Below, one piece after another: positions 25,480-33,964 of a stretch of DNA of 64,000 nt. Within the stretch, counting starts at the first letter, position 1, and every line of letters begins with the position of its first letter. The DNA comes from JARBUG01 sp035628915 (lineage in GTDB: Bacteria > Bacillota > Sulfobacillia > Symbiobacteriales > Symbiobacteriaceae), in the NCBI GenBank assembly GCA_035628915.1, contig DASPIW010000038.1:1-64000 (forward strand), written 5' to 3'. Both the position numbers and the translations under genes were made by a program. A model generated the notes under the pieces. The model was given only the letters and a program-made list of their open reading frames with translations, had not been told where the DNA came from and did no database searches.

Positions 25480-25755
25480 ATGGAGGTCCGGATCAACGGC
25501 AAGCAGTACCAGTCCGTGCCCGAACAGATCGCACCGCTGCTGCGGGCCTATGCGGGGCTCCAGGGCCGCTCCGTCAGCTGGGACCCGGACGGCGCTCTCG
25601 CCGTTTCGGCGCCCGAACCGCCCCCCGCCCCAGCCCCGATTCCCGTCACCGGCCCCGACCGCCTCCTTCCCGCCGGAGACGGCCAGTGGATCTCCCCGCG
25701 GGCCCGAGCGCTGGAAGAGCAGCCCGAGGGGGACTGCGGCGAGGTTGTCACCTGA
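25480..25755 (+). CDS. Small Pro-rich hypothetical protein upstream of lytic enzyme
   Basis: A protein of 91 residues. It starts MEVRINGKQYQSVPEQIAPLLRAYAGL, followed by a Pro/Ala-rich linker (PEPPPAPAPIPVTGP) and an acidic tail. The ATG at 25480 lies 8 nt from AAAGGAGG. The gene ends 50 nt before the lytic enzyme gene and is probably co-transcribed with it. The VRINGKQYQS start resembles the first strand of copper-amine-oxidase-like stalk domains, but it is too short to be sure. Confidence 0.5.
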   Translation: MEVRINGKQYQSVPEQIAPLLRAYAGLQGRSVSWDPDGALAVSAPEPPPAPAPIPVTGPDRLLPAGDGQWISPRARALEEQPEGDCGEVVT

Positions 25756-25805
25756 CTGCAGGAATGGACATACCATACACCGACGGCTTCGTCGGGAGTG
25801 ATACA

Positions 25806-27125
25806 ATGAGCTATAAAGGAACTGCCATCATGGGGCCGGCAGGGGCCCGGGTGGAACAGATGGAAGCAAGGACGTTCCGGGTCAATCCCGCTGCACCCCG
25901 GGTTGCCGCCCTCTACCTGTCACTCGGCCGCGCACTGGGCGTGCGGGGTGACCTGGCCTACGCGCAGGCGCTGCACGAAACAAACTGGTTCCGCTACGGT
26001 GGACTTGTGCGGCCCGAGCAGAACAACTACGCCGGTCTCGGCGCCGCCGGCCCCGGCCAGCCCGGTGCCTCCTTTGCCACGCCGGAGGAGGGAGTGCTCG
26101 CCCACCTGCAGCACCTGTACGCATACGCCGCCACCGCACCGCTGCCCGCCGGCATGCCCAGGGTCGACACCCGTTTCGACCTTGTGCGGCGCGGCTCGGC
26201 CCCGTTTCTGGGCGACCTGAACGGACGCTGGGCGGTGCCGGGTGACACGTATGGCCAGAGCATCGACCGGCTGCTCGGGGAGATCATCATGGAGCCTGCC
26301 GCCGCCCTGCCTTACCAGGTCACGCCGGCGTTCCTCACCGCGGCCGGCCGGAACCGGCCGGGCGCCTGCACCGAGTCAGGCTGCTGGCAAGGCGTGCAGG
26401 GCATTGTTGTCCACCGCACGGCCAGCCCGACCATGAACGCCCGGGCCATCCGCAATTATTTCAACGATGCACCCGATGGCCGCTACGCTTCCAGCCAGTT
26501 GGTCGTAGATGACACGGCCATTCTGCAGCTGATGCCCATCGGCGAAGTGGCATATCACACGGCTGGCCGGAACATGGCGTTCCTGGGCATTGAAACCTGC
26601 GAGCACAACTGGGGAACGCCGGCCTGGGCGGAGACTTACCGGAAGCTGGTCTGGCTGACCGCGTATCTAGCCCGGTGCTACAACCTGCCCATCTCCGCCA
26701 TCACCGGACACTTCCAGTGGGATCCGGTCAACCGGCCCTACGACCCGACGCACATTGGCTGGAGACCGGAAGACGGCCGGGGGACGGGACTGTTCCGCTG
26801 GGACCAGTTCCTCACCGACGTGCAGGCCGCCATGCCGGCGCCCGACCCGCAGCCGACCCCCGAGCCACGTCGGATACCCGTGGCGATTGCGACGGGGCAG
26901 GGGATCACTCCGTGCGTGAAAGGCATGCTGATTGGCGCCGAAACCTATGTGCCGATCCGCCAATACACCGCGTGTGTGGCTCCCGGTGCGGCCGTGGTGT
27001 GGAATGAGCGGGACTGGAGCGTTACCGTCGAACTCCCCCCGGCACCAGGGCGGCTCCAGACCCCGACCCTGAGCAGCAAACTCTCACACAGGGAGTACGT
27101 GGACCGCCAAAACACGGCGCCATAA
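25806..27125 (+). CDS. Cell-wall lytic enzyme: glucosaminidase-like plus amidase_2 domains
   Basis: A protein of 439 residues. Residues about 20-150 resemble a glucosaminidase/lysozyme-like domain (YAQALHETNWFRYGGLVRPEQNNYAGLGA). Residues about 180-345 form an N-acetylmuramoyl-L-alanine amidase_2 domain with candidate zinc ligands His (IVVHRTASPT) and His (ITGHFQWDPVNRPYDPTHIGW) and substrate-side stretches SSQLVVDDTAILQLMP and VAYHTAG. The last 80 residues look like a copper-amine-oxidase-like fragment (GMLIGAETYVPIRQY). No signal peptide is visible, as in phage-type endolysins and some spore enzymes. Cuts peptidoglycan; role in lysis or germination is inference. Confidence 0.75.
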   Translation: MSYKGTAIMGPAGARVEQMEARTFRVNPAAPRVAALYLSLGRALGVRGDLAYAQALHETNWFRYGGLVRPEQNNYAGLGAAGPGQPGASFATPEEGVLAHLQHLYAYAATAPLPAGMPRVDTRFDLVRRGSAPFLGDLNGRWAVPGDTYGQSIDRLLGEIIMEPAAALPYQVTPAFLTAAGRNRPGACTESGCWQGVQGIVVHRTASPTMNARAIRNYFNDAPDGRYASSQLVVDDTAILQLMPIGEVAYHTAGRNMAFLGIETCEHNWGTPAWAETYRKLVWLTAYLARCYNLPISAITGHFQWDPVNRPYDPTHIGWRPEDGRGTGLFRWDQFLTDVQAAMPAPDPQPTPEPRRIPVAIATGQGITPCVKGMLIGAETYVPIRQYTACVAPGAAVVWNERDWSVTVELPPAPGRLQTPTLSSKLSHREYVDRQNTAP

Positions 27126-27131
27126 ACGCAC

Positions 27132-27155
27132 GAGCAGCAGGTTCTCCTGCTGCTC
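27132..27155 (+). terminator. Hairpin after lytic enzyme gene
   Basis: GAGCAGCAGG, loop TTCT, CCTGCTGCTC: a perfect 10-bp stem 7 nt after the stop codon. No T-run. Confidence 0.5.
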
Positions 27156-27173
27156 CATTGTCTGATTGCCATA

Positions 27174-27203
27174 TTGTAGGGGACACGCTAAAGAGTGTAT
27201 ATT
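27174..27203 (+). promoter_or_regulatory. Candidate promoter of GGDEF-EAL gene
   Basis: TTGTAG (27174-27179), 18 nt, TATATT (27198-27203). Overlapping -10-like sequences continue in TATATTATAGT. It supports a start codon downstream of 27215 for the following gene. Confidence 0.5.
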
Positions 27204-27256
27204 ATAGTAGGCCAGAACTATTTAAGGTGCGTGTTTCCACACACCAACCAGGGGCG

Positions 27257-29602
27257 GTGAGCCGGCTGGGCAACCGAAAGGGATGGAGTCTGCGGGCCCA
27301 ACTCCTGGCCCCGATCGTCGTCCTCATGATCATAGCGCTGGTAGGGGTTGAATGGATTCAGGCGACTTTTGCCCGCCGGCAGACCGACTGGTTGATCTCC
27401 CGGCGCGGCGACGCGTTTCTGACGACCCTGCAGGGGCGGCTCCAGGAGCGGCGCAGTGCCGAAGAAGGCTTTGCCCACATGCTCTCGCAACACCGGGATT
27501 TAGTGAAGGCGGTCCGCGAGGGCGACAGCAAGGCGCTCTCGGACCTGCTGGGCCCCCTGGAGGCAGGCATGGGGCTGGGTCACCTGGCGGTCTTCGGAAA
27601 GGGCGGCGAAGTGCTTCTGCGGCTCGGCTCGGTGACGCGGCTGGCTGACCAGACCCCGATGGTCGCCGGGGCCCTCGCGGGCTGGACCCAGTCCGCTGTC
27701 GTGGCTGTACCCGGCGGCCTTCTGGTGCTGTCCTCCGCCCCTGTCTTTGGGTCCGGCGATACCATCGGGGCGGTCCTCATTGGCAGCTTCCTGGGGGCGG
27801 GCGCGCTGGAGACGTTCCGCACCGGGGACGGCGAAGAGGTGGCGGTGATCCAGCATGGCGGTCTCGTGATGACCACAGCCACCGACCCCGGACTGATATC
27901 AGTTCTGAAGGGCACAACTGCCACTCCAGAGGGGCTTGCTGGCCTCCGTGGTGGCCTGGACGCTCTCGGGATGCGGGCCGTGATTGAGCCCCTGTCCGAC
28001 GGCGGCTACATGGCCGGCCTCTTTCCCGTAGATGACATTCTGCAGACCATCGACGGCATGCGGGATACCCCCCGGCTGGGCATCCTTTTTCTGACCGGAT
28101 TGCTGGTTTTAATGGGTGTACATTTTGCCAAGACTATTGCGCAGCCGCTGGACGCCATGTTGATGGTGACCCGTGAGATCGTCAGCGGCAACTACCGCCG
28201 CCGCATCCCACGCAGTCCCATTCTGGAACTGAGCGAACTGGCCGGCGCTTTCAACCAGATGGCACATCAGGTCGAAAGGCAGCTGCACGAACTGGCTCAT
28301 CAGGCGCTCCACGATCCCCTGACGAACCTGGCCAACCGGAAGATGCTGATTGAACGGCTCAGGAAGGCCCTTGCCCGCCCCGGGGCGCCGGCCAATTCCG
28401 TAGCGGTGATCATGCTCGATCTGGACAACTTCAAGGTGATCAACGACAGCCTGGGACACCTGTGCGGTGACGAGTTGCTGTATCAATGCGCACGGCGACT
28501 GGAAGACGTCCTTCCGCCCGAAGGCCTGGCGATCCGGCAGGGCGGTGATGAGTTCAGTATCCTGCTCGACGGGATTGGCGAGATGCGTGAAGCCACCTGC
28601 GTCGCTGCTCAGGTGGTTGCAGCGCTGCGCGAGCCCTTCGTGGTTGCCGGCCGGGAAATCGTCATTACGGCCAGCGTCGGCATTGCCTACGGCACGCCGG
28701 GGCAGCACCTGCCCGACGACTTGCTGAAAGCAGCAGATCTGGCTGCATACAGGGTCAAGGGTACCGGCAAGGCCGGCTGCGCTGTTTACGATCACTCCAT
28801 GAGCGCGCTGGCCATGGAGCGGCTTGAGCTGGAGTCGGATCTGCGCCGGGCCCTGGAGCGCGACGAACTGGTGCTGTGGTATCAGCCCGTCGTTGATCTG
28901 CAAAGCGGGCACGTGGTGGAATTGGAGGCGCTGATTCGCTGGCGGCACCCCGCGCGCGGCCTGATCTCCCCGGCGGATTTCATCCCCCTGGCCGAAGAGA
29001 CCGGGCTGATCCTGCCCATCGGCCGGTGGGTCCTTACCCAGGCGTGCCGGCAGGCCTGCGAGTGGCTGGCGGAGTTTCCGGAGCAGCCGGAGCTGGTGGT
29101 GGGTGTCAACCTTTCGGCCAGGCAGGTGCATCACCCCGGGGTCGTTGAGGAGGTGGCGCAGGTTCTGGCGGAGACGGGGCTGCCGCCGGCCTGCCTCAAG
29201 CTCGAAATTACCGAGAGCGTGATGATGCACGATGCCGAGGCAACCGTGCAGACGCTGCGCCGGCTGAAAGCGCTGGGGCTCCAGCTGGCGGTGGACGACT
29301 TCGGCCAGGGCTACTCGTCACTCAGCTACCTCAAGCACTTCCCCCTTGACGTGCTGAAGATCGACCGGGCGTTTGTGGACAAGCTGGGCCAGGATCCGCA
29401 GGATACGGCCATCGTCGAGGCGATCATCCGCCTTGCCCGGACGCTCGACCTGACGGTTACCGGCGAAGGGATCGAAACCTGCGGCCAGGTTGATATCCTG
29501 CGGGAGATGGGCTGTGAGCGCGGGCAGGGATACTACTTTGCCCGGCCCCAGCCCTCAGAGGCCATTGCGGCGCTGCTGGCGGGCGCCCCCACCGGCCGGT
29601 GA
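27257..29602 (+). CDS. Membrane GGDEF-EAL protein (cyclic-di-GMP turnover)
   Basis: A protein of about 781 residues. A membrane segment (about 15-35), an extracytoplasmic sensor region, a second membrane segment near 275-293, a HAMP-like linker, a GGDEF domain (intact RQGGDEFSIL near 428) and an EAL domain (ELEALIRW near 555, DDFGQGYSSLSYLKHFPLDVLKID). Both catalytic motifs look complete, so it could make or hydrolyse c-di-GMP in response to an external signal. GTG at 27257 or 27227 is the start; a TTG at 27158 lies upstream of the promoter and is rejected. A terminator follows. Confidence 0.85.
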   Translation: MSRLGNRKGWSLRAQLLAPIVVLMIIALVGVEWIQATFARRQTDWLISRRGDAFLTTLQGRLQERRSAEEGFAHMLSQHRDLVKAVREGDSKALSDLLGPLEAGMGLGHLAVFGKGGEVLLRLGSVTRLADQTPMVAGALAGWTQSAVVAVPGGLLVLSSAPVFGSGDTIGAVLIGSFLGAGALETFRTGDGEEVAVIQHGGLVMTTATDPGLISVLKGTTATPEGLAGLRGGLDALGMRAVIEPLSDGGYMAGLFPVDDILQTIDGMRDTPRLGILFLTGLLVLMGVHFAKTIAQPLDAMLMVTREIVSGNYRRRIPRSPILELSELAGAFNQMAHQVERQLHELAHQALHDPLTNLANRKMLIERLRKALARPGAPANSVAVIMLDLDNFKVINDSLGHLCGDELLYQCARRLEDVLPPEGLAIRQGGDEFSILLDGIGEMREATCVAAQVVAALREPFVVAGREIVITASVGIAYGTPGQHLPDDLLKAADLAAYRVKGTGKAGCAVYDHSMSALAMERLELESDLRRALERDELVLWYQPVVDLQSGHVVELEALIRWRHPARGLISPADFIPLAEETGLILPIGRWVLTQACRQACEWLAEFPEQPELVVGVNLSARQVHHPGVVEEVAQVLAETGLPPACLKLEITESVMMHDAEATVQTLRRLKALGLQLAVDDFGQGYSSLSYLKHFPLDVLKIDRAFVDKLGQDPQDTAIVEAIIRLARTLDLTVTGEGIETCGQVDILREMGCERGQGYYFARPQPSEAIAALLAGAPTGR

Positions 29603-29613
29603 ACGGCGCGAAG

Positions 29614-29650
29614 AACGACCCGACCACGTTCTGCGGTCGGGTCGTTTTTG
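29614..29650 (+). terminator. Intrinsic terminator
   Basis: AACGACCCGACC (29614-29625) pairs with GGTCGGGTCGTT (29635-29646), followed by TTTT. It ends the GGDEF-EAL gene and faces the convergent tautomerase gene. Confidence 0.8.
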
Positions 29651-29657
29651 GTGCGGA

Positions 29658-30002
29658 TTAGCCCCCCGCCCAGTTTTCCTGGTGGGACTCCACAATCACC
29701 CCGATAATGTCGCCGGCGGGAACGCCCGTATGGCGCTGTGCGACGGCTTTCAGCTCCTGCAGCAGGGTCTGCTTCAGCTCAGGCGGGCGCCCGGACCACA
29801 TGAGCACTTCCACATACACGAAGCGGTTGTCGCGAGTCTCGTGAATGGCCCGTGCGTAGGGCGGCGCCGTGTAAAGCACTACTTGCCCAACCTGGGGCCG
29901 CGAGCCAAGCACATCGCCCATGCGGGTGCGCACCTCGGCGACGAGTGCCTGCTGCACTTCCGGAGCGAGGTCGGCCGGGGCGTGAATTCTGACGAACGGC
30001 AT
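29658..30002 (-). CDS. Tautomerase-superfamily protein
   Basis: A protein of 114 residues starting MPFVRIHAP, so Pro2 would become the N-terminal catalytic base after Met removal, the hallmark of 4-oxalocrotonate tautomerase/MIF-fold enzymes. The length fits the longer, single-domain relatives rather than the 62-residue 4-OT. Substrate unknown. It lies 34 nt behind the hydrolase-fold gene on the same strand and may share its transcript. Confidence 0.7.
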   Translation of the reverse strand: MPFVRIHAPADLAPEVQQALVAEVRTRMGDVLGSRPQVGQVVLYTAPPYARAIHETRDNRFVYVEVLMWSGRPPELKQTLLQELKAVAQRHTGVPAGDIIGVIVESHQENWAGG

Positions 30003-30036
30003 AACGTTGTTCTTCCCTTTCCGTGCAGAGATTCAG

Positions 30037-30921
30037 CTACTGTGTAGAGTCTCCGCCGAGCACCCTGGTCAGCCATGCTGCCGCATCCGCCTTGGGTTCG
30101 GCGTACCGGTACAGAAAGTGGGCGGCTCCGTCGTACGTGGTCCGTTCCACCGGCCCCCGCAGGGTGCCGGCCAGGGCCAGCGACTCGGCCGGGGGAATGG
30201 CGTTGTCGTCGCTGCCGTGTAGCAGCAGTGCGGGCACGGTCACCCGCCCCGCCACCGGCGCCGGGTCGAAAGCCACGGTCTGCAGGAAGCGAATCAGGTT
30301 GATGGTGACGGGCTTGCCGCCCATATCCACCGTCGTAGTGACTTCGCCCTGCTGAACCCGCCGGGCCGTGGCGAGAATGTCGTTCTTCCACTGGCTGACC
30401 CGGACCTGCACCACGCGGTCGGACAGCCCCTTGCGGGCGGCCAGGTCTGCGATGGAGCGGGCGTAGCGCTCCTCTTCGGTGTGGCAGGCGGCGGACATGA
30501 GGACAATGGCATCTACCTTGCCCTGGGCCGCCAGTTGCAGGGCGAAGGCGCAGCCTTCACCCCAGGCGATCGCCGCCACCCCTTTGATTTCCGGCTGCAG
30601 GGCAAGCATTTCCACGGCAGCGCAGGCGTCTTCGTACAAGGCGTCCCAGTCCGCATCGTGATAGGCGCCGGTGCTCAGGCCGCTCCCCCGCTGATCGTAG
30701 CAGAGGCCGGCCACGCCGCCGGCGGCCAGCGATTCGGTCCAGAGTACCGGCCAGCCCCGGGCGCCCTCCGGTGTGTACCGCTGCATGGGCAGCGGGCCGG
30801 GCCCGCCGACAATGACGGCTCCTGGCACGGGGGCATCTGCCGTCGCCCCGTCCGGCAGGACGAGATTGCCGGCCAGCCCGTAGGAGTCCTGGGCCAGGGA
30901 GATCGGGAGGGTCTTTGGCAT
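30037..30921 (-). CDS. Alpha/beta-hydrolase-fold protein with altered nucleophile
   Basis: A protein of 294 residues with the fold's landmarks: oxyanion region IVGGPGPLPMQ, YDQRGSGLS, acid strand LLLHGSDDNAIPP and His in YDGAAHFLYRY. The nucleophile elbow, usually GxSxG, reads AWGEGC, so Gly replaces Ser. Either it is not a classical serine hydrolase or it uses another residue. It is followed by the tautomerase gene. No signal peptide. The exact reaction cannot be named. Confidence 0.7.
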   Translation of the reverse strand: MPKTLPISLAQDSYGLAGNLVLPDGATADAPVPGAVIVGGPGPLPMQRYTPEGARGWPVLWTESLAAGGVAGLCYDQRGSGLSTGAYHDADWDALYEDACAAVEMLALQPEIKGVAAIAWGEGCAFALQLAAQGKVDAIVLMSAACHTEEERYARSIADLAARKGLSDRVVQVRVSQWKNDILATARRVQQGEVTTTVDMGGKPVTINLIRFLQTVAFDPAPVAGRVTVPALLLHGSDDNAIPPAESLALAGTLRGPVERTTYDGAAHFLYRYAEPKADAAAWLTRVLGGDSTQ

Positions 30922-31019
30922 TCAATTCGCTCCTTGCTCGCAGCATCAATAAGCGATTATACCACAGCGGAGGCGGGGGCGCGGGTCACATGTGACCGCC
31001 GCGCCGCCGGTATGGTATA

Positions 31020-31225
31020 GTACGGGCCTTGAATGTGGGAATGGGAACGGGATTCTTGCCGCGGAAGACGCGGAAGGGGACACGGAAATCGCGGCAGTGG
31101 AAGTGGGAATGTGAAATGACCTCGGATTCCGCAGATGGCACGGAGTTAGAATTCCGTGGCCTCCGTACTTCCGCACCCTCCATGGCAAAATGCATCCATA
31201 ACCTCACATAAGCAGCCTCTCAATT
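31020..31225. repeat. MITE-like repeat, copy 2 (about 206 bp)
   Basis: The first 36 nt (from TACGGGCCTTGAATGTGGGA to ACGGGATT) match copy 1 at 23051 exactly. The right end (CCTCCATGGCAAAATGC and beyond) is a diverged match to the right end of copy 1. The internal part is about 185 bp shorter. The rest of the 30922-31401 gap shows no gene. Confidence 0.7.
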
Positions 31226-31401
31226 ACATATGGAGCACCGGGCAGCATGGCACCAACCGGTCCTGCCACTACATCCGTTAACGCTTTGTTCATACAGCCT
31301 CTACCGTAACGACATGCCCATGGAGTAGCCAATAAGGAAGAAAGAACCTTTTCGCCGGCGGTCACGTCATAACATCGTGGAATGTTGCTGGAGGTGTGCC
31401 C

Positions 31402-31932
31402 ATGGCGGAGCAGCCCAAACAAACCTGGATCCAAGTTGCCAAGGACTGGGGGAAGGACCTGGGCATTGCGCTGGCCATCGCATTCTTGCTCAAGGCTGGT
31501 GTAGCAGATGCCCGGAAGGTGCCGACCCCTTCCATGGTTCCAACCATACAAGTGGGCGACCGCATCTTCGTAGAGCGGGCTCTTTTACAGTTTACCGGCC
31601 CCAGGCGGGGCGATATCATCGTCTTCACGCCGCCGGTGCCGTCCCCGGACGACTACCTCAAGCGCGTCATCGGGCTGCCCGGCGATACGATCGAAGTCAA
31701 GAAGGGCCAGGTTTACGTCAACGGCGTAGCCCAGAAGGAACCCTACCTGGCGGAGGCCCCCCACTATACCTACGGCCCTGTGACGGTCCCGGAAGGCAAG
31801 GTCTTTGTCCTGGGCGACAACCGCAACCAGAGCTACGACAGCCACTCCTGGGGGCTGCTCGACGAATCGGCCATTCACGGACGGGCCTGGGTCCGGTACT
31901 GGCCTCTGGACCGAGCCGGCCGGCTCGACTAG
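31402..31932 (+). CDS. lepB: Signal peptidase I
   Basis: A protein of 176 residues with one N-terminal membrane segment (about 18-32) and an extracytoplasmic S26 domain. The catalytic Ser lies in KVPTPSMVPTI, the Lys in DYLKRVIGLPGD, and the later box GDNRNQSYDSHSWG is intact. It removes signal peptides from exported preproteins. The ATG at 31402 is 7 nt from GGAGG; a GTG 6 nt upstream overlaps the ribosome site. The short single-TM form is typical of Firmicute SipS-type enzymes. Confidence 0.93.
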   Translation: MAEQPKQTWIQVAKDWGKDLGIALAIAFLLKAGVADARKVPTPSMVPTIQVGDRIFVERALLQFTGPRRGDIIVFTPPVPSPDDYLKRVIGLPGDTIEVKKGQVYVNGVAQKEPYLAEAPHYTYGPVTVPEGKVFVLGDNRNQSYDSHSWGLLDESAIHGRAWVRYWPLDRAGRLD

Positions 31933-32056
31933 GGACTCACAGCAGTTCGCACCACCGGACTCATCCCTCCGACATAGACTGCTCCTACTTTCAGACCATT
32001 CTGGGCGGCTACGGGCGAAATGCGCACCTGACGCGTCAATAGCTTGCGATTTCTGC

Positions 32057-32166
32057 TTGACGCACGCCGTAGCGAGGCGTAGGATGGGAATAGCAGACGG
32101 CCCAACGGCTCCGAGGCGGACGACCCTCGTTTCGCGCAACGATTCCGGGGGGTCGGTTTTCTTTTG
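32057..32166 (+). ncRNA. Candidate short terminated transcript upstream of mgtE leader
   Basis: A promoter-like TTGACG, 17 nt, TAGGAT (32057-32085) precedes a terminator: CGACCC (32121-32126) with GGGTCG (32150-32155), an inner TCGTT/AACGA stem, and a TTTTCTTTT run to 32165. The transcript would be about 75 nt. It could be an attenuated leader or small RNA; no known family was recognised. The 31933-32056 stretch shows nothing further. Confidence 0.35.
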
Positions 32167-32173
32167 CTTCCGG

Positions 32174-32433
32174 TGTCAAAACGCCGTTTTCGCTCCTATA
32201 ATGGCATACCGGTCAACTCCGTTACCACAGAGGGAGGTGGAGGCGATGGAATCGGGCCCGAGTAGTAGTGACCGATGCAACTCTATCCGTACCGCATACA
32301 TCTTGGGCTGCATACCCACGCTGCCTCCGGCTTGCCCTGTCCGGCGGTGTTGACGCGCAATTCCCCGCGCGCATAACACGCCTCCTCGGCGACCGCCCGC
32401 AACGTTCGGGTGCAGCCGTAGGAGGCGTTTCCA
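32174..32433 (+). promoter_or_regulatory. mgtE: mgtE promoter and long leader with masked ribosome site
   Basis: TGTCAA, 17 nt, TATAAT (32197-32202) would start an RNA of about 225 nt before mgtE. The only good ribosome site, AGGAGG, is part of a stem in which ACGCCTCCT pairs with AGGAGGCGT, with CGGC/GCCG and CCCG/CGGG inside. Folding would hide the site. Magnesium-sensing M-box leaders control mgtE in many Firmicutes; the sequence here shows only partial resemblance to the M-box consensus, so the class is open. Confidence 0.5.
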
Positions 32434-33804
32434 TTGACACAGAAGCAGTTGGAAGGGCTCACGCATCTCCGTGAGCTGCTCCTTAAGGGCGATACTGAAA
32501 GCCTCAAGGCATTTCTGAACGACCAGCACGAAGCCGACGTGGCCGAATGGCTCGAAGAGCTGACCGACGAAGAGCGGGAGATGATCTTCGGGCTCATGGA
32601 GGCCGAGCGGGCCGCTGAAGTGCTCGGCGAGCTGGAACTGGAGACCCAGGCCGACGTCATCACCGACCTTGACCCGGAAAAGGCCGGCGACATTCTTGAC
32701 GAAATGCCGACCGACGAAGCGGCTGACCTGCTTGCCGAACTGACGCCGGAAGAGCAGGGCGAGATTCTGGACGAAATGGAAGCCGAAGAAGCGGCAGATG
32801 TGCGGGAACTGCTGGAGCATGACCCGGACACCGCCGGCGGCATCATGACCACGGACTATATCACCGTCCAGCAGGAGATGACCGCCCAGGAAGCGATCGA
32901 ACACCTGCGGGACGTCGGACCCGAAGCCGAGACGATCTACTACGTGTACGTGGTCGACTTTGCCGAGCGGCTGGTGGGCGTTCTGTCGCTGCGTGACCTG
33001 ATTGTGGCGCCGCCCTACCGCTCCGTACGGGAGATCATGCGCACCAAAGTGCTCTCGGTGTATGTGGACCAGGACCAGGAAGAGGTTGCGAAGACCGTCT
33101 CCAAGTACGACTTGATGGCCATTCCCGTCATTGACCGGGAAAACCGGCTGATGGGCGTCATCACCGTTGACGACGTCATCGACGTTCTGGAAGAAGAGGC
33201 CACCGAAGACGCCCTGCGCATGTCGGCCGTAACGCCCGACACGGAAGACCCCGGCGCCACCGACTTTGGCGCCACCATCTGGAAGCTGGTCAAACCCCGC
33301 CTGCCCTGGCTCATCGCCCTGCTCTTCCTCGAAGTCGTGTCCGGCAAGGTCGTCGAGCATTTCCAGTCGGGCATTCCCGCCGCCACGCTGGCGCTCCTGA
33401 CGATTTTTATCACTACCATGGCCGGCGAGGCGGGTAACGCCGCCACGCAAGCGCTCGCCGTGGTTGTCCGTTCGCTGGCGACCGGCGAAATCGAAACGAA
33501 AGACGTTTTCCGGGTCGTCTGGCGTGAACTGCGGGTCGGCGCCTTCGCGGGCGTTCTGTGCGGCATCGTCCTGGCGGGCCTGTCGTATGCCATGAAAGGA
33601 AACCTTGCTCTCTCGCTGGTGGTCGGCCTTGCCATCGCCATCAATATTCCCGTTGCGAAGATTATGGGCGCCTTCTTCCCGATCCTGATTACCCGGTTCG
33701 GCATCGACCCGGCCGTCGCGTCGGGCCCCTTCATTACAACGGTGACCGACGTCACCTCGATGCTGACCTACTTCGGCATCGCCACGCTGATTCTGCTGCG
33801 GTGA
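32434..33804 (+). CDS. mgtE: Magnesium transporter MgtE
   Basis: A protein of 456 residues: an acidic N domain (about 1-130, repeated LDEMPTDEAADLLAEL-type helices), two CBS domains (about 135-255, including FAERLVGVLSLRDL and ENRLMGVITVDDVID) and five membrane helices (about 280-456). The pore signature appears as PFITTVTDVTS. It is a homodimeric, Mg2+-gated channel of the inner membrane. The TTG start lies 9 nt after AGGAGG, which is in the leader stem. A strong terminator follows. Confidence 0.95.
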   Translation: MTQKQLEGLTHLRELLLKGDTESLKAFLNDQHEADVAEWLEELTDEEREMIFGLMEAERAAEVLGELELETQADVITDLDPEKAGDILDEMPTDEAADLLAELTPEEQGEILDEMEAEEAADVRELLEHDPDTAGGIMTTDYITVQQEMTAQEAIEHLRDVGPEAETIYYVYVVDFAERLVGVLSLRDLIVAPPYRSVREIMRTKVLSVYVDQDQEEVAKTVSKYDLMAIPVIDRENRLMGVITVDDVIDVLEEEATEDALRMSAVTPDTEDPGATDFGATIWKLVKPRLPWLIALLFLEVVSGKVVEHFQSGIPAATLALLTIFITTMAGEAGNAATQALAVVVRSLATGEIETKDVFRVVWRELRVGAFAGVLCGIVLAGLSYAMKGNLALSLVVGLAIAINIPVAKIMGAFFPILITRFGIDPAVASGPFITTVTDVTSMLTYFGIATLILLR

Positions 33805-33828
33805 CCTGCCATGAAGTACAAACACGGA

Positions 33829-33877
33829 CCGCCCCTCCCCGCACGCGACGTGTGTCAGGAGGGGCGGAGATTTTTTT
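33829..33877 (+). terminator. Intrinsic terminator of mgtE
   Basis: CCGCCCCTCC (33829-33838) pairs with GGAGGGGCGG (33858-33867), then AGATTTTTTT. Confidence 0.9.
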
Positions 33878-33921
33878 CGCAGCAAGAAGGAATTCTCGAA
33901 GGAGTTGCCGTAATCTCGTTA

Positions 33922-33949
33922 CCGAAAACGTTTTCGGCGAAAGTTTTCG
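33922..33949 (+). promoter_or_regulatory. LacI-type operator upstream of chemoreceptor-SBP gene
   Basis: A perfect 16-bp palindrome CCGAAAACGTTTTCGG (33922-33937) is followed at once by a shorter CGAAAGTTTTCG (33938-33949), directly before the ribosome site GGGGAGAG. The core CGAAAACGTTTTCG is the same as in front of the lacI gene. Confidence 0.8.
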
Positions 33950-33964
33950 TGGGGAGAGAAGAAC

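Noticed and set aside
32210..32430. Firm M-box riboswitch call for mgtE
   Set aside because: Only an AGGTGGAGGC stretch resembles the 5' consensus; the GACGCCAA-type and 3' blocks could not be matched, so it is kept as an unclassified leader.
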